Below, one piece after another: positions 12,701-20,598 of a stretch of DNA of 26,537 nt; position 1 is the stretch's first letter; every line of letters begins with the position of its first letter. The notes below the pieces were generated by a model. It saw nothing but the letters and a program-made list of their open reading frames with translations, did no database searches and was not told the DNA's origin. Location of the stretch: IMG/VR virus record IMGVR_UViG_3300031841_005302, positions 1 through 26,537 of that record; one strand, written 5' to 3'. The position numbers were made by a program, and so were the translations under genes. Source of the stretch: a virus.

Positions 12701-15700
12701 AGATACTTCTGCATTCGCTCCTCCACCATTTGTATTTTTTTCGTCAAATACTAAAGCATCTTTAATTTGATACTTTTGCCCTCCATCTATTATCTCTATA
12801 GAAGAAATACTACCACTAGTAATAGACTCTACTTTTATTCTTTGGTCGGCAATTTCATTTGTTTCTATAATATAATCATTATTTGCATTTAACTCTGAAA
12901 CTTTATGTGGGAAAGTATTCCTCAATAATCCAGAGTTATTAACATCAAAATCTTGGTTTAATGTCTTATTCTCCTCTAAGAGATTTGTTCTATAGGAATT
13001 TCCAATAAAATATGGGAAATATGGTTTTAAGAAGACATCTAATGTTGCATGATATGCATAAGTTCCGTTTGGAAATTCTGCAGTTTTTGCAAATCTTCCG
13101 TTATTCTCATCCAAATCACCATTTCCATCGAATATGTAATCTTGAGTAAAAAATCCTAAGGGGAATTTTGTTTCAGATGGTCTATCAGGTATGTTAGATA
13201 TACTTAGATTGTATCCAGATATTAATCTCTTTGTACTTGAAGTCAATACTTTTGGATCTGAAGGTCCAAATGGTCCATAAATTGGATTACCATCATATGC
13301 CCATCCAATAATTCCCGAATTTTTATTTTCATGATCTCCAAATATTTCTCTTAATTTATCATAATATCCAGAAACAGAGTAATCTAAACCATTTCTAAAT
13401 TTATTTTCTCTAAAGACTTCATATTGCTTTTCTTCTATTTTGTTTACATTATTAATATTTAAAGATCTAACATTTGAATCAAACAGGACACCACTGCCAC
13501 TATTTGTGATTTCTATCCTACTATTATTAGAATAACCCCTACCAGCATTTTCAATTATTACTTTGGTAATTTTACCATCGGTTGAAACTGCTCTTAATTT
13601 TGCACCAGTTCCAGAATTCGTTGGATCGAATAATGTTAAATCTGGAGGAGAAAAATAGTCATATCCTTGGAATTGGATATTAGTATCAACTAACAGTCCA
13701 GATGATATAATTGGATCTATCTGAGCTTTCTGTCCCTCAATTACTTTGATATTAGGTGTTTTTTCAAAGTTGATAACATCGGAACCATATCCAGTTCCGT
13801 TTTCATATAGATATGCATCAACAATAGAACCTTTAACGACAGGTGTTAATTCTACAGATTGAATTTGAGATGTTGATCCAATACCAGCACTAACAAAATC
13901 AATAGTTGCTACAACATCTGGATACTTAAAATATTGATATCCAGATCCTTTAGATACAAACTGTACATATCTTTTTTCTTCAAAATTACTAGTTATTGTT
14001 CCACCAATTCCTGCATCACAAATTCTAAATGAATCAGAATCTTCTTTTAAAATCAAATAACTTTTTTCTGTGGAAAGGCCAACATTATCACTAATTCCAA
14101 TCGCAGAAGTTTCAAAACGATAATCTATCAAATCTCCCGTTTCAAAATTATGATTTTTAAAATTAATAGTATTATTAAAAGTATTAATTCCAACAGGTTT
14201 AACGATTAATTTTCTATTTGTAAGTTTTGCCGGTTCTAAAATTTTAATTTCACTTAGAGTATTAATTATTTCTCCAGATACAAACTTTTGAATTCCTCCA
14301 TATCCATATCCGGGAGAATCTGCTCCAAATTTAATTGGATTCGTATTATTTGTATAATCATCAAAATTATCAAAAAGTTTTACAGTAATATTGTTATCAA
14401 CTCTTACAAAATATGTTGAATTGTTTATGAGTGTTGCGTCATTAATATTATTACCATCAGTGTCAATTCCAACGTTACCACTTGATGTTTCATTTCTATA
14501 TACTATTTCTTGCCCATTGACAAAATTATGATCTTCAATAAAGGATAATTGATTTGTTGATGTGCTAATACCACCACCCTGTGTAGTAGGTCTTGCATCA
14601 AATAAATGCTCTGTTCTTTTTTTGACAAGAACGGCTTCATATGATCCACCACTAACATTTCCTCCAGTAATATTGACACCAGTAACACTTTTTATATTAA
14701 AATTTGATGTAGAAGAATCTACAATAATTTCTTTAAGTTCTCCTGAAATAACAGGTTGGACCTTTGCATCAGATCCATTCGAAGGACTTGCTGTTGATAT
14801 TTTCGGTGAATTTAATACATCATAATTACTCCCACCAATAAGTACAGAAACATTTGTTAATGGTCCATAATATATTTTTTCGTCTGTTTTATAATTACTT
14901 ATCTCGACGCCATTTATTAATACACCAGTTTCTCCTGGAGTAGTTTCTTCTCTGGTCCCAGATTTTAAATTTGGATTTAAACTAAACTTTTTAAATGCTT
15001 TTTTTGGTTTTATTAAATTTGTTTTATGTTCAAACAAAGTAAATGTATGAGTACCAATACCAGAAGTTGGCTCACGCATCTTAAGGCTAGGTGTATCAGA
15101 TGCAATATGCGATCTTGATGTATATAACTTTAATTTCTTTCTATCATCTTCTTGTCCAGGATTTGATATGACTTCAACATAATAAGATCCTGTAGATAAA
15201 CCAATAATCGGATCAGTTTCTGGTTCATAAAATATTCTATCACCAGATAAAAATTTCACTTTATCTTTTAATTTTATCGTAGTAAATTCTTGTACTCCAG
15301 TAGAATTTACAGTATCTTCATCAATATCTTGAAGGGGATTAATAACTGTAGGATCTAATTGATACCTATAAATTTCCTGTTCAATATCAGAAACAAAAGG
15401 AACTGAAGGAACGACTCCTTCATCATTTTCTGGCATAGTATAAGTTTCGGACTCTTCAAAACTACTTGATGGTAATGAATTCGAAGCAACATATGCGTAA
15501 GAATTTCCATCAGTATAGATGTTTTGAATGTCTGAAATTATATTATGATTTCCATATTCAATTGGAACATACTTACTAAATGCTTTATTGACCCTTCTTC
15601 GTATTGAGTAAAGTTTATTTGGGTCTGGATTGTAAATAAAATTGCCCAGTGTTAATGTCCTATCCAGTCCATCATCATCGGGTTGAATATTTAAAATAAA

Positions 15701-17191
15701 AGGAATGTCGGTATCTACTAATGGATATACTACATCATATGAAGCTTTATCAATTATTTCAATCCTATCGCCAACTTTAAATTGAGATTTGTCAATACTG
15801 GTTTTAAGTCTTATATCTGCACCAAATTCTTCGATGTCAACTGTTGGTGCGGTATTATAAATCCAAGAATTTGCAAAAATTTCTTTTTTTGACTTTTTGA
15901 TTGGATTTGTTATGTAATCTCCAATATTTTTAACAGTTAAAATTTGATTTTTAGAAATTGGAATTGATCCATCATCTTCATAATCGTCAATATCGGATAT
16001 AACACCGGTTATTCTAAATTCGCATTTTTTGGATGTGTCTCCATTTTCATATCCATAGTAAATTTTATCAGATCTAATATTATCAGTTTTATTAATTGTA
16101 TTTTCTATTCCACTACAACCTAAAAACTGATTATAGTTTTTTTCTGTATATGTTATGACATTATTGCCAGAATATATGGTACCACTAGGATCAAATCCAT
16201 TTGTAGAGTCTACCGTAATAACTGAAGATCCTGGAAGAACTTTATCCTGAGATTTGGTTGCAGGAGTAATTTCAAATGTTCCCTCAATAGCACTCTTATC
16301 ATCATGCCCAACATATAGATTTAATTTATAATAAAGAATTCCTCTTCTAGTAAAAGGCTCTACCTCAGATACAACAGCTCTGGTCTCACTATCAGTATTT
16401 TTTACGACTGTTTGACCTTTTAACTTCGATAAATCTCCACTAACTGCTTCTACAATTAGCACTTCTCTTCTGGTAAAAGAAGCATCTGATGGTTTAATAA
16501 GATATTGTTCTAGATTTATCGTTTTACCTGATTTTCCAAATAAAATTCTTAAAAGAGTTTTTATAGAATCATCAGTTCCCTTTGATGCATAAAAAGATTT
16601 TATCTCTTTTATAAAATTGCCTACATTCAAATTATCAGTTAATTTTCTTCCTTGAAAATCATTTGCAAAAGTAAATTTTGCCTTTTCAAAAAATTCTTTT
16701 AAAAATAAAGTACTTAAATTTTCTATAGATGCATCACTATTATGAGAAGATGCTAATGTACTATTAAATACAATTTCTTCTTTATCAAGAATATTGTGAT
16801 AATTTGTAATACCACTAAATCCACGAATACATCCTGTAAAAGAATTTGTAGTTATTCCTGTATATGAAATAATTTCATCATCAATTTTAATTAACCCATA
16901 TTCTTGTGGAAATCCTTTCGTACTAGTAACATTAATTGTTTTGTCACCAACTGTAGTAATACCCACTGTAGTAGAACTATCTACTATGACTTCTGGTACC
17001 AGATTATCTAATTTTAAATATTGGTCTAAATTATCCGATAAGTCTGTAGGACCACCCTGATATTCTTGAGAGACATAATATGTTTTTAAAAAGTCAATAA
17101 ATTTCGGATTCTCATCCGAAATAAATGATGGTACTTGATTGGAAACAATATCTTGAATCTTTACTCTAGATTCAATCCCAGTCGTTATCAT
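3737..17191 (-). CDS. Giant gp7-like baseplate wedge / virion structural protein with YHYH domain
   Basis: 4484 residues in one uninterrupted frame between gp6 and gp8, where T4 has gp7 (1032 residues). Residues about 160-290 resemble the C-terminal part of T4 gp7: FYASKGTDDSIKTLLRILFG (near 198-217; T4 has FYSTKGIEASYKFLFKVLY) followed by a GQTVV segment like T4 GQTIY. A YHYH domain lies at about 1290-1400, with GWAYDGNPIYGPFG (W at 1297) and YAYHAT (H at 1381). The remainder is long beta-rich repeats with recurring GxGY motifs, VGIGT-type turns and, after about 3200, FVNGVLQNP-type repeats common in tail fibres. ATG follows the gp6 stop by one base, with AGAGAG upstream. Role: wedge scaffold as for gp7, with the extra repeats probably exposed at the baseplate rim (inference). 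Cyanomyoviruses often carry a very large ORF here. The C-terminal tail is altered by a 20-bp duplication. Confidence 0.85.
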   Translation of the reverse strand: MITTGIESRVKIQDIVSNQVPSFISDENPKFIDFLKTYYVSQEYQGGPTDLSDNLDQYLKLDNLVPEVIVDSSTTVGITTVGDKTINVTSTKGFPQEYGLIKIDDEIISYTGITTNSFTGCIRGFSGITNYHNILDKEEIVFNSTLASSHNSDASIENLSTLFLKEFFEKAKFTFANDFQGRKLTDNLNVGNFIKEIKSFYASKGTDDSIKTLLRILFGKSGKTINLEQYLIKPSDASFTRREVLIVEAVSGDLSKLKGQTVVKNTDSETRAVVSEVEPFTRRGILYYKLNLYVGHDDKSAIEGTFEITPATKSQDKVLPGSSVITVDSTNGFDPSGTIYSGNNVITYTEKNYNQFLGCSGIENTINKTDNIRSDKIYYGYENGDTSKKCEFRITGVISDIDDYEDDGSIPISKNQILTVKNIGDYITNPIKKSKKEIFANSWIYNTAPTVDIEEFGADIRLKTSIDKSQFKVGDRIEIIDKASYDVVYPLVDTDIPFILNIQPDDDGLDRTLTLGNFIYNPDPNKLYSIRRRVNKAFSKYVPIEYGNHNIISDIQNIYTDGNSYAYVASNSLPSSSFEESETYTMPENDEGVVPSVPFVSDIEQEIYRYQLDPTVINPLQDIDEDTVNSTGVQEFTTIKLKDKVKFLSGDRIFYEPETDPIIGLSTGSYYVEVISNPGQEDDRKKLKLYTSRSHIASDTPSLKMREPTSGIGTHTFTLFEHKTNLIKPKKAFKKFSLNPNLKSGTREETTPGETGVLINGVEISNYKTDEKIYYGPLTNVSVLIGGSNYDVLNSPKISTASPSNGSDAKVQPVISGELKEIIVDSSTSNFNIKSVTGVNITGGNVSGGSYEAVLVKKRTEHLFDARPTTQGGGISTSTNQLSFIEDHNFVNGQEIVYRNETSSGNVGIDTDGNNINDATLINNSTYFVRVDNNITVKLFDNFDDYTNNTNPIKFGADSPGYGYGGIQKFVSGEIINTLSEIKILEPAKLTNRKLIVKPVGINTFNNTINFKNHNFETGDLIDYRFETSAIGISDNVGLSTEKSYLILKEDSDSFRICDAGIGGTITSNFEEKRYVQFVSKGSGYQYFKYPDVVATIDFVSAGIGSTSQIQSVELTPVVKGSIVDAYLYENGTGYGSDVINFEKTPNIKVIEGQKAQIDPIISSGLLVDTNIQFQGYDYFSPPDLTLFDPTNSGTGAKLRAVSTDGKITKVIIENAGRGYSNNSRIEITNSGSGVLFDSNVRSLNINNVNKIEEKQYEVFRENKFRNGLDYSVSGYYDKLREIFGDHENKNSGIIGWAYDGNPIYGPFGPSDPKVLTSSTKRLISGYNLSISNIPDRPSETKFPLGFFTQDYIFDGNGDLDENNGRFAKTAEFPNGTYAYHATLDVFLKPYFPYFIGNSYRTNLLEENKTLNQDFDVNNSGLLRNTFPHKVSELNANNDYIIETNEIADQRIKVESITSGSISSIEIIDGGQKYQIKDALVFDEKNTNGGGANAEVSLIEGKEIQSIQQNITSFPQAKLVWEDPNNVRVFTNTPHGLSSGDYVSISGISSIIPSPSTLKLDNSYKRVSVDSPVILRLEDTIQTGSATTEIYVSNISESIRIGNEILINDETLEVLNIFPNKNVLRVKRGNDALQHSVGTAVTAKNYSFTIQEKFDYFDSELDEKIYFNPNNSVGIGTTFGDTHDVTFDFGSGSVSRSIPMGRIYLEGHKFSTNDKVTLTLNGGGGISIQNSYGESYNFDDQGEYYIINESPNTVGIKTHLFTDVTQTRSAGFLDSSNYDIVEFSLAESTGIRVGDEITIQDPGHVFAEDFGKTAFITEIINDTHFRLDKNIQSFPPTTVTTNVVLSRKSGPVYFIGNGSDSDEYLLTHANEKETADINKITATVSVSTSHGLTNGDTIKLQVEPNLNVGIGTSTIVNVIRNQNLTIGINTVDSAVLDSPLVAYNYKPWVFTTSPQKHNFKNGDKVIYSRTDGETLRYGSGLYHGGNNPNDPEMQNTAFYVRVLTDTNFTISETYDDVFRPSVIGKTRVSISDSSNIDTLLVGTYGHIWTLVNPQIEITKGNNVVFDLSDTSLSGNNFKIYYDKEFNNEFISIGTTSVFNVVGTGTVGVTSTATLTINYSENFPEKLYYNLESSSGVGVNTADKDIINYNEILYVDSNYTGTHTVSGIGSTADTTFTISLEKESEKDGYLKADCTHLKYDTTSSTAFGKIKNIDVISPGQNYNKLPLISDISSKSGQGFEVIPTSNNIGKINDVDILNVGFEYSSDKTLTPNAFIAPKVTLRNSNIVRSIELVDGGKNYIETPSPVLVDFNTRQKITGGNIELNVTAESITSVNVLDTPYGVSSDAELFVENNSNGISILKVESNNTGIFTCVLSTPLIGFSPDSRLNVGDEVFIEGIQKFGTSGDGFNSSDLGYRFFKVTGYDTSQSNDRVEISASEYTSNTGIAKTIQDSSGTIVSKKNYPQFKVNTNPSLFFPGEQLLVDNNEVDLKVESHSNTTDLNISGSFDLLVDQKITGKTSGNIAFVSKIEKIDARYKVNYSNKKSFGWKSNTGRLSEDYQVLPDNDYYQTLSYSVRSPMTWEEIKSPINRLAHVSGMKNFADSEIMTDGEIVSGISTANTDLDVFLDIIGEQRVDTVHNFDFTKDIDVVDNTSKFLEFENSTFIPYTKAKTNVVLSVDDISPQFSQFESSPLTYKNVLEINPNRDYRNYTFKLRDLDNTQVQLTRLSILSHPNGNSYINEQETLVNVGVGSAHIEGESYGDFELVRTEFEETYLRFTPKDPFGKDYDIKYLEKRFGDSTLGTATTSVGFVDLMSSVTGVTTGAGIGTVINVAKTDYNSIVADIFLNTLITDKINFVRLYATHDGTNTNIAEYYYDSTGFNRSAEPIGIFTSVIDDSGNLKIEYENNEEIETVVLRARSIAFGSDASTLNGDTYRFSLPNQPATFERSSTYQSKYVTVTDATGPIEVFSLDKNLFDATSGIFEVKTDAGAFTAYTGSILYDVTFIHDNTNTYTQEGPALYAIDDPTGIGTFGAELNGNDFKILFYPDRLGAGTGDVEISVLAECYYTDLDTVNTAPDLQYGSVIESLKTSQYLALEGERINKKNFILRNEQTPIFAKTIDPGNTTNFNPVTGVFTVPNHFFSNGEELIYTPQSTFTGVPAEPIEHGGSDVPTTVYAVVGEFEFDTFKISLTKNGTPLTGYDNTGSGNAHQFAMKETLSKAIITLDGMVQSPVAYTNISHTLTGNGGGISATAPIFALSGIGTVNVSDILKVDDEFMLIRSVGLGQHNIGPITGSGTHKLVSVERGILGTTEATHNDNTSANVFKGSYNIVGDEIHFIDAPKGNASVTRTENNLRFQTSEFAGRVFLRQDYSTNRVYDNVSNEFNGIGRTFSLTVDGNDQVGIGTSGGNGIVLINGIYQTPEADNNPNNNFEIIEDAGISSVRFTGYIGEGGVVGSSKTDVNANQVPRGGIIVSLGSSGGQGYAPLVGAEIDLITNHHLPSNWANPLSTDLGIGLVVGKFVTAVSKEGTFSGNTITGINTSGISTGMELQNSDNVAYGQKVQTVGPTNIYTATANQTTFSGPDDNGATLAYSVGFLDVYLNDSKLGISSFTASDETTVTLDSTVNVNGGDTVRLVAIDRVILDNNLTGAGTTTINFGYRKPLGGSGYFTNPTVSIETTTSGTAANITATVGAGGTAIFTISNPGSEYPDYPQAFVSEPSYQNLEVVGTSRVGLGATTDTGIGLLMDIEVGAASTTVGVGSTAFDVTGFSIKRPGYSFKKGDKFTPVGLVTAMGLSSPINPIEFEVVDVYNDTFASWQFGELDFIDAITPYQDGFRTRFPLFYLGELFSVQVAEESRMDIENALIVFVNGVLQNPGENYFFSGGASFTFSVPPKVDDQVAVFFYRGTRNVDDEQVGSVVPTVERGDIVQVKQFNSIDEQNPRRVFNYTQSDVLETSPYTGKGLYNADHEFGNVNRPVSWSKQKKDLILGGDYVFKTRRSLLSQVYPTTNIISNVQASTGSVTFYVENVDIFRYENPTTYDWTILAADDASEFVPATFNVTLTGDTLSGISVNSPGAGYTNTSGTIDLLVTVPPSTIRDGWPDTVDGKGGALVPDNGSNEKYFALPPQKSTAGIATATVGADGTIVSISGFTQGTGYPENSTPIVTAPLPESKFNLSGEVTGVQGFSGIVTHINHVPDGGIADFTCSQIGPTGSNPSVLNYTYSQSNGGITGYTGSGTDAEIEVTIAGPSGSRYFSEINVINRGTGYEVGDVLEINTQINQSTSFNIFITITQLTDKFEFKLREDYLNNQKTGVNNLIFNASSDGTLSQGDYLSISNTNVEPGTYFYTYDYTGTQGPVLDAAGISTNNAVLNVNSQNRVSIAGTFIDAIYRVVEVPVVNNKVGLITCYGYAEDTSNFPVTNANVKDNVGSASSERSIGTFSWGKITVNGMNESYTVNGNTTDADLSEYPQIQRKSKGLRDTGSLIEKLVL

Positions 17192-17192
17192 A

Positions 17193-19151
17193 TTACTCTC
17201 TAATTAGTGTGCCGTTTGAATAACTTGAAGTATAAGCGTCCCGAATAAATGTAGATCCGGAAACTTCTTCTCCAGAAGATATAACATCCTTTACCATATT
17301 TATTTTACTTTTTGAGATGTCAAAATTGATATATAAATCTCTTAATCCGACAATATCATTTGATTCTGGTATTGCCTCTATCTCTATAATGTTGTTTGGT
17401 TTTACCGTAGAAGTTATGTTAACCGTGGTTAAATTAATTTCACCTTTAATATAATCAATGGTTCCGGCAGATTTTGCAATAATTCTTATTTCTCCAGTAG
17501 AAAGAATTTTAATAATAGATATAATTCCAGATTTGCCATCTTCATTTGGTACATCAGTAAGATATACTGTAGAAGGTTCTCCAGAAATTGTAAATCCACT
17601 AGACTTAATATTAAATCCTGTTGAATTTACATGGAATCTATTGCCAAAGCACAATTCATATTGTGCTTGTTGATTTACAAATGCTGCTAAGTTTCTTCTT
17701 ATCTTTACTTTTGTTATATTTGATGTAACAGCAACATTTGTAGAATCAATAATTCCTAAAACCTTACTATATTTAAATCTTCCGCCGAATTTATTCAAAT
17801 CCAAACTATTTGCATAAGATGATAATGATGCTGCAATTTGAGTTTTTAATGAATCTGCAGTTGATACTTTAGAGTCATCAAAGTAGATTGAAGAATCAAT
17901 TTCAACATAAAGTACTTTAAGATCAATTATTTTTTGGTTAATTCCTGAAATTGAATATTTTTTTAAGTCTGTTAAAATTCTAGTCTTATCAAAATCGGAA
18001 ACAAAAAAACCATTTTTTGGTTTTATTGATATCTGAACATTTCCATATTTTGGAGGATCCATCTCTTCTCCACCAACAACAGATACCGACTCTGTATTTG
18101 GATATATTTTTTTAATTAAATTTTCGTAATCATTTGATGTTACTGCTCTATTCTGTGAAGAATATAGTTTTGGAGCATAAGTTTTAATTGACTCTAAAGA
18201 TTCAATATCTCCGCCATTTCTTGATGGGGATATTAATACAAGATTTCTATTTTCATCACTAAATTCAATTCTGCTTATTTGTAATACATTTTGATCTCGA
18301 CTTGTATCGGTAATCGTACCGGCAAAGGAAAATTCTTTTGCTCCATTGCCATCTTTTCCATCGGTTGTAATATAATTGACAGTAATGACTCCATTATTTG
18401 CAATTTTTTTGCCAATAATTCCATCACCAAACATTAATTCGTATTTTTCATCTTGAATCTCTTGTATCAAATAGATAGGAGATGTTGAATCTGTACGTAC
18501 AATATTATCGAGTAAATAATATTCGTTTCCTAAAGCTCCTGTTTCGATTGCATCATCATCCTCATTTACATAAACTTTCAACAAAGATGTATCTACACCT
18601 GGATTGTTTATAATAAATTTCTGATTCAGAGAAGCATCAACAACAAATTGTTTAGTCAAAAATAATCCTTGATATACTTTTAAATTTTCAAATGTTGCTG
18701 TACGTCGCCCTTCATACGCATTATTTTGTTCCACAGTGGTTACTGTAACGTCCTCAGGGATTGAGAAAACGTAAGAGGTATCATTCTTATTACCGACACA
18801 AACTAAACCCTTCTTGAGGGTCACAGAACTCTCATCAACACCATCTGGAAATACTATAGTAAATGTAACTTCTGTACTAGATGCTGTTTTCGATCTAGGT
18901 ACATATCCAATATTTCTTGCTAGAGATACCACATTTTCTCTAAGAGTTGCAGAATCCAAAAAGGATTCATTAACTATCATGTTAGAGTTAAATGCATTTA
19001 TATACGTATTATAAGCTAACGTATCAATTAAAACTGAAAAGTTAGATCCTTCAAAATCAAAGTCTGAAAAATCAGAATTTGATCTCAAATAATCTTTAAT
19101 CGATGTCTTTATCTGGTCAAAATCCAGATTTGAGAATTTTGTAAAAGGCAT
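17193..19151 (-). CDS. 6: Baseplate wedge subunit gp6
   Basis: 652 residues, close to T4 gp6 (660). The N-terminal segment FSVLIDTLAYNTYINAFNSN (38-57), then NESFLDSATLRENVVSLARN (61-80) and IGYVPRS, is typical of the gp6 / baseplate J-like family. The middle part (YELMFGDGIIGKK, then a FSFAGTITDT-type segment) and SQNRAVTSNDYENLIKKIYP also fit that fold. In T4, gp6 dimers join neighbouring wedges into the baseplate iris and contact gp7, gp25 and gp53. The start ATG lies one base after the gp25 stop, with GAGG 12 bases upstream inside the gp25 end, so the two are translationally linked. The next gene begins one base after this stop. Nothing appears missing. Confidence 0.93.
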   Translation of the reverse strand: MPFTKFSNLDFDQIKTSIKDYLRSNSDFSDFDFEGSNFSVLIDTLAYNTYINAFNSNMIVNESFLDSATLRENVVSLARNIGYVPRSKTASSTEVTFTIVFPDGVDESSVTLKKGLVCVGNKNDTSYVFSIPEDVTVTTVEQNNAYEGRRTATFENLKVYQGLFLTKQFVVDASLNQKFIINNPGVDTSLLKVYVNEDDDAIETGALGNEYYLLDNIVRTDSTSPIYLIQEIQDEKYELMFGDGIIGKKIANNGVITVNYITTDGKDGNGAKEFSFAGTITDTSRDQNVLQISRIEFSDENRNLVLISPSRNGGDIESLESIKTYAPKLYSSQNRAVTSNDYENLIKKIYPNTESVSVVGGEEMDPPKYGNVQISIKPKNGFFVSDFDKTRILTDLKKYSISGINQKIIDLKVLYVEIDSSIYFDDSKVSTADSLKTQIAASLSSYANSLDLNKFGGRFKYSKVLGIIDSTNVAVTSNITKVKIRRNLAAFVNQQAQYELCFGNRFHVNSTGFNIKSSGFTISGEPSTVYLTDVPNEDGKSGIISIIKILSTGEIRIIAKSAGTIDYIKGEINLTTVNITSTVKPNNIIEIEAIPESNDIVGLRDLYINFDISKSKINMVKDVISSGEEVSGSTFIRDAYTSSYSNGTLIRE

Positions 19152-19152
19152 A

Positions 19153-19554
19153 TTATCTTGTTGCCTCTAATAGGAATGAATATTCTTGTGTTGGAAACTC
19201 TTGACCAACGATATCAAAAATTACAGTAACATCAAATGCATTTTGATCAGGATATGGTCGTACTTCTACCTGAAGATTATCGACTCTGGGTTCAAAATTA
19301 TTAATTGATGTTCTTATTTGGTCATTTATTACCGATGCTGTACCAAAATCTACAAAATCAAACAAACTTCCACCAACATCAGAACCAATTGAAGAGTCAA
19401 AAAACCTTTCAGTGGGTATTGTCATGACAATATTTCGCACAGACCTGCGTATCGCTGCTTCATTTTTTAAAACTTGCAGGTCATTTGTTATGGGGTGCGG
19501 TTGAAATGATAAACTAATGTCTTTGAAAGACCTAGATATCTTTCGAATTGCCAT
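19153..19554 (-). CDS. 25: Baseplate wedge subunit gp25 (gpW/gp25-like family)
   Basis: 133 residues; T4 gp25 has 132. The conserved core runs from about 20 to 70: NDLQVLKNEAAIRRSVRNIV, TIPTERFFDSSIGSDVGGSL, then a beta-rich C-terminal half (VEVRPYPDQNAFDVTVIFDI). The pattern of an arginine-rich helix, T/IP-E-RFF and IGS matches the gp25 family found in phage tails and type VI secretion baseplates. In T4 it connects the wedge core bundle to the sheath. It is the first gene of the baseplate operon here and is preceded by a perfect TATAAATA late promoter. No Shine-Dalgarno is evident before the ATG. Confidence 0.93.
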   Translation of the reverse strand: MAIRKISRSFKDISLSFQPHPITNDLQVLKNEAAIRRSVRNIVMTIPTERFFDSSIGSDVGGSLFDFVDFGTASVINDQIRTSINNFEPRVDNLQVEVRPYPDQNAFDVTVIFDIVGQEFPTQEYSFLLEATR

Positions 19555-19576
19555 TTTGACTAGAGTTTTCTGACTT

Positions 19577-19584
19577 TATTTATA
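19577..19584 (-). promoter_or_regulatory. T4-type late promoter for the baseplate operon
   Basis: TATAAATA on the minus strand, an exact match to the T4 late -10 octamer. Its downstream end lies 22 bases before the gp25 ATG, leaving a leader of roughly 17 bases. It sits in the 43-base gap between the 79-residue gene and gp25 and faces gp25, gp6, the giant gene, gp8 and the DUF4815 gene. T4-like late promoters need the phage sigma gp55 and the gp33/gp45 system; neither is in this window. Confidence 0.75.
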
Positions 19585-19597
19585 CCCAATTCTAAAA

Positions 19598-19837
19598 TCA
19601 TCCGTAGATTGGCTCTGTACCGTACTCCCAGTCATCATAATCCTCATCATTGCGAATTTTTTCGTGCAATTCTGACTGTTTTTTGAAATCATGACGAGGT
19701 GCAGTGTCATGCATTACTTCAGAAATGACTCTTTTAGTGGGTTTTTCAAGTTTTGCATTGTAATCGGTAATTAAAGATTCAGTTCCCCACATTTCTCTCA
19801 TATAATTTGCGTCTCTATCAACAGGTGAGTTTGCCAT
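19598..19837 (-). CDS. Small hypothetical protein (79 aa)
   Basis: 79 residues, charged, with a C-terminal acidic tail (NDEDYDDWEYGTEP). No signal peptide, membrane segment or motif of known function. The start is supported by GGAG placed six bases before the ATG. It lies between the 225-residue gene (54-base gap) and gp25 (43-base gap) on the same strand. An AATAAATA box overlapping the end of the upstream gene could drive it late, so it could be a minor virion or assembly protein, but nothing in the sequence proves this. Function unknown. Confidence 0.75.
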   Translation of the reverse strand: MANSPVDRDANYMREMWGTESLITDYNAKLEKPTKRVISEVMHDTAPRHDFKKQSELHEKIRNDEDYDDWEYGTEPIYG

Positions 19838-19891
19838 TTTTGCTCCGATTAGTGAGATCAGAACTTTTTAAGGGGTTGCTATCCCTTTTTT

Positions 19892-20569
19892 CTATTTATT
19901 TTCACCTTCATCGGTTGTTTCTTCACGTTCTTTTGCAGTTTTCCAGAAATATTCGTCTTCACGACCCATTCCAAGGCGGTCATTGCCATTTTCGACTTGA
20001 TAATATTGCGTTGAAACCTTAAAATCTGGCATTTTTGGGTTGACTGGGGTCAAACTATTGTCAAAAATACGTAATCTATTGTTTGGATAGAGTGCATACT
20101 GCCCATTTTCAAGTTCAATCAAGTTATGTGACTTGTGTTCGGCAGGATTTTCACTTGTTGCCCAGTCAACATAGTCTGGATCGTGATGATAATTGTCAAT
20201 TGTGCAGACATACGTACCTTTTACGATGCCATGGTCTCTTGTATAACACTCAAAGTCCATCGAACCGATAAATTTCTTATCCACCGAGACGACCCCGTAG
20301 TCCATGCAATTCCAAAATTGGAGGTTTGGTAGGCTCATGTCAGGAGAAGGGGTCTCAGGGTCCGAGACAAAGGCGCTGATGGGCAATTTGTCGTACATTG
20401 CCGCATATTCTGGTAGATAAGTCTCAAAATAAAAAGCGCGTCCGGGAATCGACTTAACCGAAACCCAAACGCCCTTTACAAATTCACCATGACCACTTTG
20501 ATGATCTGTCAGATATTCTTTTCTAACCCATACTTCCATTGAAGGAAGATTAGCAATCAAACATGCCAT
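19892..20569 (-). CDS. Conserved-looking hypothetical protein (225 aa)
   Basis: 225 residues, soluble, rich in Tyr, Asp and His. Visible segments include MEVWVRKEYLTDHQSGHGEF at 11-30, FWNCMDYGVVSVDKKFIGSM in the middle, and YHHDPDYVDWATSENPAEH. The C terminus is acidic (REDEYFWKTAKEREETTDEG). I recall proteins of this look in cyanomyoviruses but cannot name a family. The start at 20569 is the first ATG; Met-11 is an alternative, and neither has a clear Shine-Dalgarno. The gene lies just downstream of the 47-residue basic gene with a 29-base gap, in the stretch leading to the baseplate operon. Function unknown. Confidence 0.8.
   Translation of the reverse strand: MACLIANLPSMEVWVRKEYLTDHQSGHGEFVKGVWVSVKSIPGRAFYFETYLPEYAAMYDKLPISAFVSDPETPSPDMSLPNLQFWNCMDYGVVSVDKKFIGSMDFECYTRDHGIVKGTYVCTIDNYHHDPDYVDWATSENPAEHKSHNLIELENGQYALYPNNRLRIFDNSLTPVNPKMPDFKVSTQYYQVENGNDRLGMGREDEYFWKTAKEREETTDEGENK
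19893..19900 (-). promoter_or_regulatory. Possible late promoter box
   Basis: AATAAATA on the minus strand, one mismatch from the T4 late octamer, 55 bases before the ATG of the 79-residue gene. It overlaps the last codons of the upstream gene (Glu-Asn-Lys-stop), so codon use alone could explain it. Confidence 0.3.
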
Positions 20570-20598
20570 GGATAACTTTACATTACTAAATGTATATA

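Noticed and set aside
19868-19893. Terminator hairpin AAGGG...CCCTT near 19870-19890
   Set aside because: The stem is only 5 bp and its T run follows on the plus strand, while all genes here are on the minus strand.
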